From contig NC_064035.1 in NCBI RefSeq assembly GCF_932526225.1, positions 13,710,566-13,770,565 on the forward strand: a stretch of DNA of 60,000 nt, in the 5' to 3' direction. The DNA comes from Nematostella vectensis (lineage: Eukaryota > Cnidaria > Anthozoa > Actiniaria > Edwardsiidae). Each line of letters opens with the position of its first letter. The first letter of the stretch is position 1. The position numbers were made by a program, and so were the translations under genes. Positions 25,801 through 29,428 of this stretch are shown here, one piece after another. The notes beneath the pieces were generated by a model, which was not told the DNA's origin, did not search any database, and saw only the letters and a program-made list of their open reading frames with translations.

Positions 25801-28319
25801 GATTGGCGAGTTCCTCTATATTGAAAATTCGATGTGTTTTACTAACGAGTTGCTTCATACCTAACAAGTGATGAGCGAGTTATATTAACAAGTTACTTTA
25901 TGCCTAACAGGCGATGAGCGAGTAATACTAACAAGTTGCTTTCTACCTAACGCAGGCGTTGAGCGAGTTCCTGGAAGAGCTGGATCTTGTGATAAGCGCA
26001 TTCGAAGGTCGCGTCGCCTTGACTCCATCCCTGTACAGCCTCGCCACATTCCTCCTCAACCGGCTCGTTCCGCCCATCTGGCGTAGCCGTATTCCAGGGG
26101 GGTGCCTGCTAGCTCCATGGCTGCTTTCTTTGCACTCCCGAGTCCAGACTTTGGTGTCTTATGTTACTGGGGCACCCCCCTGTGTGTATAACGTGGCGGT
26201 GTTCGCGCATGCGCAGGCCTTCCTGTCCTGTGTTCTGATGGATCACGCCGCAGGGACCTCCCAACAGCCGCAGGGACTTGCGTATGAGCTTGAGGTAACA
26301 CTCGCGTCCGTGTCACAAGCACACTTTTTGGCTTCGACTTGTCAAATCAAACGCGCCATGTTACACGCATTTTGCTGCGAAGAAATTTGCTGCGGAAAGT
26401 AGTAGTGAGTTCTACTTGTCCGCTGCATACTTAGGTTATAATCAATTCTTGATATCTCTAATGCAGTCTCATTTTGTATTATAATATCTAAAATGTTAAT
26501 TAGAAAAAAGTGTTATCAACAGATAAGCTTTTCTAATAAATATATTCAAATTATTATGTGAAATATTACATTGATTAAGAGAACATCGATTTGTATAGCT
26601 AACCCCGTTGAATTGAACATGACTTAGAGAGTAAACGGCATGAAATAATAGTAATATCAGAAAATAATATGATGTAAGTGTGACATGATGTAAGTGCGGG
26701 TGTTATGATGCATGATTGCGTGACATGATGTAAGTGAGGGTGTTATGGTGCATGATTATGTGAAATGGTGTAAGTGTGGGTGCTATGATGCATGATTGTG
26801 TGACATGGTGCAAGTTTAGGTGCTATGATGCATGATTGCGTGACATGATGTAAGTGCGGGTGCTATGATGCATAATTGCGTGACATGATGTAAGTGAGGG
26901 TGTTATGGTGCATGATTATGTGAAATGGTGTAAGTGTGGGTGCTATGATGCATGATTGCGTGACATTATGTAAGTGTGGGTGCTATGATGCATGATTGTA
27001 TGACATGATGTAAGTGCGGGTGCTATGATGCATGATTGTATGACATGATGTAAGTGCGGGTGCTATGATGCATGATTGTATGACATGATGTAAGTGCGGG
27101 TGCTATGATGCATGATTGTATGACATGATGTAAGTGCGGGTGCTATGATGCATGATTGTATGACATGATGTAAGTGCGGGTGCTATGATGCATGATTGTA
27201 TGACATGATGTAAGTGCGGGTGCTATGATGCATGATTGTATGACATGATGTAAGTGCGGGTGCTATGATGCATGATTGTATGACATGATGTAAGTGCGGG
27301 TGCTATGATGCATGATTGTATGACATGATGAAAGTGTGGGTGCTATGATGCATGATTGCGTGACATTATGTAAGTGCGGGTGTTATGATGCATGATTGCG
27401 TGACATGATGTAGTGTGGGTGCTATGATGCATGATTGTATGACATGATGTAAGTGCGGGTGCTATGATGCATGATTGTATGACATGATGAAAGTGTGGGT
27501 GCTATGATGCATGATTGCGTGACATTATGTAAGTGCGGGTGTTATGATGCATGATTGTATGACATGATGAAAGTGTGGGTGCTATGATGCATGATTGCGT
27601 GACATTATGTAAGTGCGGGTGTTATGATGCATGATTGCGTGACATGATGTAAGTGCGGGTGCTATGATGCATGATTGTATGACATGATGTAAGTGCGGGT
27701 GTTATGATGCATGATTGCGTGACATGATGTAAGTGTGGGTGCTATGATGCATGATTGTATGACATGATTTAATTTAGTGCGGGTGTTATGATGCATGATT
27801 GTATGACATGATGAAAGTGTGGGTGCTATGATGCATGATTGCGCGACATGATGTAAGTGCGGGTGTTGTGATGCATGATTGCGTGACATGATGTGAGTGC
27901 GGGTGTTGTGATGCATGATTGCGTGACATGATGTAAGTGAGTGTGACATGTGATTGTGCGTACTACAGGTAATGGCGGAAGACTTCATGCCGACCTCCCC
28001 GCCTCAAGAAGGGTCAGGAATCTTCATCCGCGGACTGGCCTTGCAGCATGCGCACTGGGACGCGGGGCAGAACTCGCTATCAGCAGCACCTGGTGACCCG
28101 CTCACCTGCTTGCTACCAGTATCTCTCCTGAAACTCGTAGAGACTACCGAGCGCACGCGACCCGACTTCTATGATTGCCCCGTCCTTTTTAGCGTCCAGG
28201 AAGCAGAGCCTGGTCTCCATTCGTCAATCTTGGTATCCAAGCTGTACCTTAGATCTTTAGTGGACCCGGTCGTGTTGAGACAGAGAAGGGTTGCACTAGT
28301 GCTTTCGCTCTCGACTTGA
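47..28319 (+). CDS. Dynein heavy chain, 3' part of gene (30 exons, spliced span)
   Basis: This is a minus-end-directed microtubule motor subunit, of which AAA4 to the C-terminus is present. Thirty GT-AG exons join in frame without a stop to give 5,853 nt (1,950 residues). Approximate residue layout: AAA4 1-280, coiled coil 1 281-369, microtubule-binding domain 370-500, coiled coil 2 500-580, AAA5 580-740, linker insert 740-880, AAA5/AAA6 linker 880-1070, AAA6 1070-1510, C-terminal domain 1510-1950. Family motifs seen include GHALLLSRLGYGRRT (AAA4 P-loop region), GDALMAAAAVCYFGP (AAA5), LIDPHGQAVDWI, HPSFRLYLSASVP, GNWVILQNAHLA (AAA6) and VHPDFRLW. The AAA4 Walker A lysine is replaced by Arg and the Walker B aspartate is absent, so AAA4 probably does not hydrolyse ATP. 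Whether the protein is axonemal, cytoplasmic or DNHD1-like cannot be settled from this part; its divergence and the Ser-rich insert make DNHD1-like possible. Exon borders were set by phase, and alternative splicing was not tested. Confidence 0.93.
230..395 (+). CDS. Dynein exon b: AAA4 core
   Basis: The acceptor is TATCCCTAG and the donor GAAG|GTAAAT, ending in phase 1. REQLRQQIKTASYVAGIQG matches the dynein AAA4 helix. KPVVLFIPEGVED lies where family members have the Walker B strand with an Asp; here that Asp is replaced. SLEDVNTLMAEG matches the conserved LEDINNLLNxG segment. Confidence 0.88.
745..1160 (+). CDS. Dynein exon c: AAA4 large exon
   Basis: This exon follows CTTGAAG and ends CCACAG|GTAACA. 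It contains GLYTPTEIA and VKSNLHIVVSI (sensor region, usually NLHIVLCMSP), then RFPNLLTRSCCVDVYLPWP, which matches the RMFPSLVNCCTIDWFxxWP motif. An insert of about 25 residues separates these two motifs compared with typical heavy chains. Confidence 0.9.
1298..1462 (+). CDS. Dynein exon d: end of AAA4
   Basis: Fifty-five codons lie between TATCCAG and GAGAAG|GTACGT, phase 0 at both ends. LYSPNTFLDFADLFKKLCDR matches the YVTPxSYLELIxxF motif that precedes the stalk. Confidence 0.87.
1463..2147 (+). other. Dynein intron, no array
   Basis: This 685-bp intron holds no tandem repeat, no recognisable element and no credible exon. Phase 0 on both sides joins TTEK directly to TKTGRLQ. Confidence 0.6.
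2148..2414 (+). CDS. Dynein exon e: stalk coiled coil 1
   Basis: Eighty-nine codons lie between CTTACATAG and GGCAAG|GTAACA. The peptide starts TKTGRLQSGLKRIDEASRSL and continues as a charged heptad-rich helix ending ANEEFGK, as expected for stalk CC1. The last nucleotides and the donor are copied in the array that fills the next intron. Confidence 0.9.
2409..4812 (+). repeat. 17-bp minisatellite seeded by a 5' splice site
   Basis: Roughly 140 copies of GTAACACTTGTGGCAAG, with common variants CCTGTGGCAAG and CTTTTGGCAAG, fill the intron from the donor onward. The first unit is the exon end TTTGGCAAG plus the real donor GTAACA, so every unit repeats an AAG|GTAACA donor. Occasional shortened units (TTGTGCAGGGAAG) recur, showing higher-order duplication. 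The unit length is not a multiple of 3, and long reading frames on both strands are a by-product of the stop-free repeat. Confidence 0.95.
4807..4915 (+). repeat. Dispersed repeat, copy 1
   Basis: This short segment (GGCGCGTACACAGGGAGAG ... CCCTTGCCCGTCAAAAAG ... TTGAAGGATCGTCA) resembles 51065-51150 in order and sequence, so it is a dispersed repeat family in this genome. No ends or target duplication could be defined. Confidence 0.5.
4998..5143 (+). CDS. Dynein exon f: microtubule-binding domain, N-terminal part
   Basis: The exon follows TTGTATAG and ends CAGAC|GTAAAT in phase 2. FEAAWKAINALDVRDIEEI matches the conserved AxxALNxLxxxDIxEI motif. LPPSLVELVVNSVCLLF matches the PPxLVxxVMExVCxLL helix at the stalk tip. 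Confidence 0.93.
5182..5502. mobile_element. MITE-like inverted-repeat element
   Basis: The left end TACCGTAAATGATCTAAAAA and the right end (reverse complement TACCGTAAATTATCTAATAA) form terminal inverted repeats of about 27 bp. The element is about 320 bp with C-rich interior blocks of the form AACGCCCCC, and has no coding capacity. It lies inside a dynein intron. The superfamily was not determined. Confidence 0.65.
5647..5795 (+). CDS. Dynein exon g: microtubule-binding domain
   Basis: Phase 2 to 1. WEQGKLLLNRENFFKDLEFY, DIKNMPDSIFLKL and NPVFRPEIVRAG align with the WxxAKKLLxDxxFLxxLxxYDKDxI...NPDFxPExV block. Confidence 0.93.
6014..6135 (+). CDS. Dynein exon h: MTBD end and start of coiled coil 2
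   Basis: The exon follows ATACAG and ends GAGAAG|GTGGGG. SLCMWVRAVYDYCVVYRALA matches the CxWVxAMxxYxxVxxxVxPKR helix, then KQRQLKSAEAELEK enters the returning coiled coil. Confidence 0.93.
6235..6357 (+). CDS. Dynein exon i: coiled coil 2
   Basis: Forty-one codons, phase 0 to 0, between TTCCAG and ATACAG|GTAACG. KQELEEKIQSYKDSVKHAKA is a charged helix continuing CC2. Confidence 0.9.
6626..6950 (+). CDS. Dynein exon j: end of CC2 and start of AAA5
   Basis: The exon runs from TTCCAG to GTGCTG|GTGAGT and ends in phase 1. MSEYFSSWKQNLKTSKQNL precedes GDALMAAAAVCYFGPLIRTA, the counterpart of GDxLLAAAFLSYLGPF. After DELFRDWLRVCDG come about 40 residues without a counterpart in typical heavy chains. 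Confidence 0.92.
6951..7235 (+). repeat. 80-84 bp array starting at a donor
   Basis: Three and a half copies begin at 6951, 7031, 7111 and 7195. Units start with the donor-like GTGAGTACTATA and contain a G-run and GGCGTCGTACAAACACAAGG. The real 5' splice site is the first of the series, and the copies at 7111 and 7195 keep an intact GTGAGT. Confidence 0.85.
7236..7765 (+). other. Remainder of dynein intron
   Basis: No repeat array or exon was recognised here. The stretch ends at the acceptor TTCCGTTGCAG. Confidence 0.5.
7766..8002 (+). CDS. Dynein exon k: AAA5
   Basis: The donor is AAGG|GTAAGG, phase 1 at both ends. VPVQEGVSLHVLLSTCDELG, DWERRDLPKDEYAVQNALIM and CWPLLIDPHGQAVDWIQAL correspond to the dynein segments ending WNIQGLPxDxFSxENGIIV and RWPLMIDPQGQAxxWI. 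Confidence 0.94.
8150..8380 (+). CDS. Dynein exon l: Ser-rich insert
   Basis: The exon follows TTTTTTCAG and ends GACG|GTAAAA. CAGCAG at the 5' border is a tandem (NAGNAG) acceptor; both choices keep the frame and differ by one residue. The product is low in hydrophobic residues (STSQMSQQSVTSSTSSFVDQ) and has no counterpart in canonical heavy chains. It is probably a disordered loop leaving AAA5. Confidence 0.75.
8584..9517 (+). repeat. 36-bp array seeded by a 3' splice site, open in frame
   Basis: About 26 copies of a unit containing CATCTTTGCACCCAG|GAGAC and then ATTCTATCTAGTAATG. The last copy is CATCTTTACATCTAG|GAGATG, the acceptor I assign to the next exon, so each unit carries the same pyrimidine-AG|GAGA junction. 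Because 36 is a multiple of 3 and no stop occurs, an acceptor chosen in any upstream unit would add whole 12-residue blocks of the type DILSGNASLHPG in the correct frame. I treat it as intronic, but part of it could be exonic. Confidence 0.9.
9518..9648 (+). CDS. Dynein exon m: linker
   Basis: The acceptor is TACATCTAG and the donor ATCCAG|GTAATC, phase 1 to 0. The peptide DEETHGDTDSTMTGRTDHTG is polar, and AFREKLAQEMGIQ looks helical. The start was chosen as the 3'-most acceptor in correct phase; the exon could begin further upstream inside the 36-bp array. Confidence 0.65.
9788..9812 (+). pseudogene. Decayed copy of the next exon's acceptor and head
   Basis: GATCCCTAG|ATCGAGTCCT duplicates the true junction at 9836/9837 about 49 bp upstream. 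Reading from the copy gives IESLGREV and then a stop, so it could not serve as an exon. Confidence 0.75.
9837..9936 (+). CDS. Dynein exon n: linker to AAA5/6 region
   Basis: The exon lies between TATCCCTAG and GATTG|GTAGGA, phase 0 to 1. The end of the peptide, QVLRVSADDPQI, corresponds to the NLKVIKLxDPDF motif. The first 20 residues (IESPDRSSTFAPTP) belong to the family-atypical insert. Confidence 0.85.
10250..10497 (+). CDS. Dynein exon o: AAA5-AAA6 linker
   Basis: The exon lies between TTTCCAG and GCTAAG|GTGAGG. KLRAAVQAGIVTHVSHMER matches the LExAIRFGxPVLLENVGEE region. VVLGKTAINVHPSFRLYLSA matches the IxLGDxEIxYDPNFRLYLTT motif. Confidence 0.95.
10498..11315 (+). other. Dynein intron with a duplicated exon head at 11240-11280
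   Basis: Near its 3' end the intron holds CATTCTGTGCTTTATATGTG followed by TATGATTGACATGTAGCTAAG. This mirrors the real acceptor and exon head (CATTCTGTGTATTTAG|GTGT and TGTGATTGACATGTCGCTAAG). The copy has lost the AG and has TAG where the exon has TCG. The rest of the intron shows nothing recognisable. Confidence 0.7.
11316..11468 (+). CDS. Dynein exon p
   Basis: Fifty-one codons, phase 0 to 0, after TGTATTTAG and before GCCAAG|GTATTA. VCVIDMSLSQEGLVQRLLTE matches the VTVIDFSVTxEGLExQLL motif. RIERPEFDGQQRSL matches the VxxERPELExxRxxL motif. Confidence 0.95.
11469..12078 (+). other. Dynein intron, nothing recognised
   Basis: This 610-bp, AT-rich intron has no tandem array and no element ends that I could recognise. 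Confidence 0.5.
12079..12204 (+). CDS. Dynein exon q
   Basis: Forty-two codons after TTTTGTCAG, ending CTGAG|GTACAC. DLPLLKDSGMLGVVEKSEEL matches the dynein LLSxSxGNILDDxxLIxxLxxSK helix pair. Confidence 0.92.
12625..12898 (+). CDS. Dynein exon r: AAA6 entry
   Basis: The exon lies between TTCCACAG and TCAAAG|GTAGAG, ending in phase 1. FLPVARHGALLYTVISRMHR matches the YRPVAxRASLLYFVLxDLxxI motif, followed by YYFALDSYIRLFQKTI (YQFSLxxFIxLF). Confidence 0.95.
12899..13224 (+). other. Dynein intron, nothing recognised
   Basis: This 326-bp intron has no repeat or element. Confidence 0.5.
13225..13391 (+). CDS. Dynein exon s
   Basis: The exon follows CCGACAG and ends GATAAG|GTACTC. NQVFSFLLAVETLLSRNQLD matches the LFSFLLxxxIL segment. 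KPDWVTDK matches the PxPDWLSDKxW motif that precedes the next helix. Confidence 0.95.
13350..14040 (+). repeat. 100-122 bp array of exon tail plus donor
   Basis: Seven units with junctions at 13392 (real), 13493, 13593, 13693, 13815, 13930 and a degenerate one near 14035. Each copies about 35-40 nt of exon tail (GATAGCAACAAGCCCGACTG to GATAAG), the donor GTACTCC and about 55 nt of intron ending CTATCTATTCAG. That last piece can act as an acceptor, so every unit looks like a 34-nt mini-exon between 3' and 5' splice sites. Confidence 0.92.
14341..14439 (+). CDS. Dynein exon t
   Basis: Thirty-three codons between TACTGCAG and TTCACG|GTGCGT. AWQAADQLEVLPALSGL and EWNEYF match the AWxxIxxLDxLPxFxGL...WxxWx segment. 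Confidence 0.93.
14440..15074 (+). other. Dynein intron, nothing recognised
   Basis: This 635-bp intron has no array. A short tandem TAAAAGTTGTTTCAT-like duplication near 14810-14870 is the only repeat seen. Confidence 0.45.
15075..15170 (+). CDS. Dynein exon u
   Basis: Thirty-two codons after TTCATATAG, ending GACCAG|GTAAAC. FAQLSMFQKVLLWKVFREDQ matches the LTxFQKLLLLRxLRPDR motif. Confidence 0.94.
15483..16161. mobile_element. Inverted-repeat DNA element
   Basis: The left end CCCTGTGCAAACTGCGCCAG and the right end (reverse complement CCCGTGCAAACTGCGCCAGC) form terminal inverted repeats of at least 21 bp, and an internal copy of the motif lies near 15975. The total is about 680 bp with no intact coding sequence. 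It lies in a dynein intron. The superfamily is unknown. Confidence 0.7.
16200..16560 (+). repeat. Short tandem and composite repeats
   Basis: Alternating units of CACTCTTATTCTTGTGTGAC plus CCCCTTGTGTGACGC and CACTCTAATTCTTGTG plus CAACTCCATGGTGTGACGC occupy the region. Two related monomers of about 30 bp are combined into a higher-order block. No splice-site relation was noticed. Confidence 0.8.
16589..16760 (+). CDS. Dynein exon v: AAA6
   Basis: The exon lies between TAATATAG and TTAGGG|GTAAGT, phase 0 to 1. GAAIVQPADYDLREVLQLTH and NTSPVVLAMPPLADGTD match the FVEPPxFDLxxSFxxSxxxTPIIFVLSPGADP motif. The usual SPG is replaced by MPP. Confidence 0.93.
16773..16843 (+). repeat. (AAT)n microsatellite
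   Basis: More than 20 perfect AAT repeats. On the minus strand they form the (ATT)n tail of the adjacent LINE fragment. Confidence 0.95.
16844..17701 (-). mobile_element. 5'-truncated LINE, reverse transcriptase C-terminal part
   Basis: The minus-strand frame from 17701 to 16934 encodes 255 residues with LLNPSKCKEMRVDFL, FKLLGVYISSDLSWSSHCDY and RLYALRKLKSCGV, typical of the region after the RT catalytic motif in CR1/L2/jockey-type non-LTR elements. It starts after the catalytic motif, so it is 5'-truncated and cannot move by itself. The 3' end reads AAATAAACGAGC followed by (ATT)n. It lies in a dynein intron, antisense to the gene. Confidence 0.85.
17680..18490 (+). mobile_element. Probable second LINE fragment, 5' part, opposite strand
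   Basis: A plus-strand frame from 17764 to 18144 contains SSAYLKSISKTQKKQVLPKD and LWQELNSLGIRKPFRSKRKR. Such a helix followed by a basic tail resembles the segment before the endonuclease in CR1-like ORF2 proteins. A second short (AAT)n lies at 18474-18489. It may be a separate insertion or the inverted 5' part of the neighbouring copy. Confidence 0.4.
18508..18707 (+). CDS. Dynein exon w: AAA6
   Basis: The exon lies between CGTCCTCAG and TTACTG|GTGAGT, phase 1 to 0. ITVCLGERSQMPVAISALRR and EGNWVILQNAHLADHW match the FxxISLGQGQGPxAxxxIxxAxxxGxWVxLQNCHLAxSW motif. Confidence 0.95.
18695..19965 (+). repeat. 58-bp array of exon tail plus donor
   Basis: About 21 copies. Each unit carries CCACGCCTTACTG, the last 13 nt of the preceding exon, then a donor and about 40 nt of intron (TACATTGTTCTGTTTTGTAC). 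The true donor is GTGAGT, whereas most copies read GTCAGT, with only a few GTGAGT. Confidence 0.95.
20054..20362 (+). CDS. Dynein exon x: AAA6
   Basis: A 103-codon exon after TTTCGTAG, ending ATCAAG|GTAAGC. VHPDFRLWIITRPGEGAPLP matches the HPDFRLWLTSxPxxxFPVxxLQxxxKxxxExPxGL motif. An Asp/Ser-rich loop (ELDSNSDKGRTSRFST) and a PPPP stretch precede it. Confidence 0.95.
20363..21024 (+). other. Dynein intron with a small triplication
   Basis: AT-rich apart from three perfect 45-bp copies at 20631-20765. No other feature was seen. Confidence 0.6.
20631..20765 (+). repeat. Three tandem 45-bp copies
   Basis: Each unit begins AGAGCTAAAATACATGTTAT and ends GGCATAGCGAGT. The three copies are identical or nearly so, implying recent duplication. 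Confidence 0.95.
21025..21128 (+). CDS. Dynein exon y
   Basis: The exon lies between TTTCCTCAG and CCTTG|GTATGT, phase 0 to 2. LPAIYSLALLHSFLLSRRSH matches the FKKLLFGLCFFHAIVQERRKF motif. The split codon TG|G restores the Trp of the GWNIPYEF position. Confidence 0.92.
21114..23975 (+). repeat. 28-bp array of exon tail plus donor (about 100 copies)
   Basis: Each unit is ACAACACTATCCTTG, identical to the last 15 nt of the exon, followed by the donor GTATGTACCCAAT. Variants (CTACCC, CCAAAT, GGAATG) spread in blocks. The unit has no stop in any forward frame, which produces plus-strand open frames up to 965 codons. These are not genes: the phased exon chain requires the split Trp codon to join to 24184. 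Confidence 0.96.
24184..24385 (+). CDS. Dynein exon z: C-terminal domain
   Basis: The exon lies between TTTTCAG and ATACAG|GTAATA. TIADLRAGVDMLRYLS replaces the usual DLxxSxxQLxxFL. AYAGHVTDRLDFEAVMSVAQ matches the NYGGRVTDDxDRRxLxxIL motif. Confidence 0.95.
24595..24728 (+). CDS. Dynein exon aa
   Basis: The exon follows TTGTGTAG and ends AGCGG|GTGAGA in phase 2. VEEYLQEIPEHLTVQQLGLT matches the dynein YxxxIExLPxxxxPExFGLHxNADI segment. Confidence 0.88.
24890..25445 (+). repeat. 30-bp minisatellite
   Basis: About 18 copies of GCTGACTGTGTTGACTGCCA plus TTGTGTGTTT. The unit length is divisible by 3, giving stop-free frames on both strands with 10-residue periodicity. No match to flanking exon ends was found. 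Confidence 0.93.
25511..25718 (+). CDS. Dynein exon bb
   Basis: Phase 2 to 0, between AATTGTCAG and ACCTCG|GTAAGA. LLREAHSLLADSLAPGM sits where dyneins have VxxLAxDILxKLPxxFD. STLAFFLTQELEYFTS matches the NTVLxQExxRFNxL motif. Confidence 0.9.
25855..25955 (+). repeat. 45-bp copies of acceptor plus exon head
   Basis: Two upstream copies precede the real junction CCTAACGCAG|GCGTTGAGCGAG at 25955/25956. One near 25862 reads CTAACAAGTGATGAGCGAG. One at 25910/25911 reads CCTAACAG|GCGATGAGCGAG, an intact acceptor that would lead to a stop after four codons. Confidence 0.85.
25956..26294 (+). CDS. Dynein exon cc
   Basis: A 113-codon exon, phase 0 to 0, ending CTTGAG|GTAACA. ALSEFLEELDLVISAFEGRV, LNRLVPPIWRSRIPGG and VAVFAHAQAFLSCVLMDHA match LxxSLxxLxxAIKGxVVMS, LxxxxVPxxWxxxSYPSLKPL and FWLSGFFFPQGFLTAVLQxxA. 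FFFPQ is replaced by VFAHA. Confidence 0.94.
26295..26675 (+). other. 5' part of dynein intron, AT-rich
   Basis: No exon, element or array was recognised in this 380-bp AT-rich stretch before the 40-bp minisatellite begins. Confidence 0.5.
26676..27950 (+). repeat. 40-bp minisatellite with a GTAAGT in most units
   Basis: About 31 copies of TGACATGATGTAAGTGCGGG plus TGCTATGATGCATGATTGTA. The unit is not a copy of a flanking exon end, yet most contain the consensus 5' splice-site core GTAAGT. Variation is arranged in higher-order blocks (GTGCGGG, GTGTGGG, GTGAGGG). Confidence 0.94.
27969..28319 (+). CDS. Dynein terminal coding exon
   Basis: The exon follows TACTACAG and runs to TGA at 28317-28319. 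GIFIRGLALQHAHWDAG matches the GVYVxGLFLEGARWD motif. LLPVSLLKLVETTERTRPDF plus YDCPVLFSVQ matches the LPVIHxxPxxxxxxxxxxYxCPVYxT motif, and RRVALVLSLST takes the place of the usual GVALLCQLD end. Confidence 0.96.
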   Translation, partial: VMAEDFMPTSPPQEGSGIFIRGLALQHAHWDAGQNSLSAAPGDPLTCLLPVSLLKLVETTERTRPDFYDCPVLFSVQEAEPGLHSSILVSKLYLRSLVDPVVLRQRRVALVLSLST

Positions 28320-28469
28320 GTTACCCTCAGTCTCGCACTGTTTCTAGTAAAATTGTGTTTTATAAGTGTGCTTTTGTATATAGTTGACCATTTCAGGTCC
28401 ATTTGTCTGCACGCGTATGACGCGTGGTACAGATGACTTTGTGTTGCGAAAGTGACATCTGTACATTTG

Positions 28470-28475
28470 AATAAA
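28470..28475 (+). terminator. Polyadenylation signal of the dynein gene
   Basis: AATAAA lies 151 nt after the dynein stop codon, in an AT-rich 3' UTR. Confidence 0.75.
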
Positions 28476-29361
28476 CTATATTTCCATATAATTGTGCAAC
28501 TACCATCTTGTTGAACTGAAACTGTAAACGTTGACTTTAGACAGCGCAACTATTGGCGCTTTTGGTATAACATTTCTATTCTTGTGCAATCTAGCGAGGA
28601 ATGGGGAAAGACACCGGTCCCCAACCCTCCCCTTCGTTCTCATGTCTTAAACTGCCCCCCCCCCCCCACTGTTTCGGTCCCATGCCTACCCCCTCCGTTC
28701 CCATGTTTTTAACTCCCCAATCCCTCTTGTTCTCATGTCTTAAACTGCCCCCCCCCCCCCCACCGTTTCGGTCCCGTGTCTACCCCCCTCCCATGTTCCC
28801 ATGTTTTGAACTTCCCCGTTTCGCTCCCATGTTTTACCTCTCCGTTCCCATGTCTTTAGATGTGTGAAATCCTTTGTGCGTTTTGTGTGCGTGATGTGTG
28901 TTTAAAGAAATCGATATAATCAAATCAAAAGAGTTTCATAGCTGATAAATGGTCACTTCCGCCGACAAAATCAAAGCTATCATTTTTAAAAATTTAAAGC
29001 GTTGCGCAGTGAAAGATTTATCCGATTTAACCGATAACAATAACCAAATTTTCCTCCAGGGGGTTTTCGATCTAGTAACTAGAAACACCATAAAAGTAAT
29101 GACATGAATTTTCCCGCTAGCATATCTCCCGTATAGCGGAATATGTTAATCAGTGGCACCGGGGTTAGTAATAAACTCAAATTACACGTCTAGCACACAG
29201 GACCTTTGTTAGCGATAAACATTACTCCCGGTCGTCTGGGGTGCAAGTTGGCGTTACAAGCGCCGCATTTTCGCATGCGAGTTGTGCTCCAGCACGTTTG
29301 GACTCTGCAATCCAGCCGTCTCGTAAATCCAAGGCTTTGATCGCGCTTGGCTGGACAGAAG
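28476..29361 (+). other. Intergenic region between dynein and collagen
   Basis: The region contains a C-rich degenerate repeat (28605-28860; units with AAACTGCCCCCCCCC and TTCCCATGT) and then about 500 bp of unremarkable DNA that must include the collagen promoter and 5' UTR. I found no convincing TATA box or initiator. Confidence 0.5.
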
Positions 29362-29428
29362 ATGTTAAGTTATCGAGTGGTTCTCGTGGTTGGTCTACTC
29401 GCGATATTTGGACGACTTGTCTCTGCCC
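29362..29428 (+). CDS. Collagen exon 1: signal peptide
   Basis: [20 protein letters not shown] followed by SA is a standard signal peptide (hydrophobic core, small residues before the cut). The start is supported by an in-frame TGA at 29338-29340 and a purine at -3. The donor is TGCCC|GTGAGT, phase 1. Confidence 0.85.
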
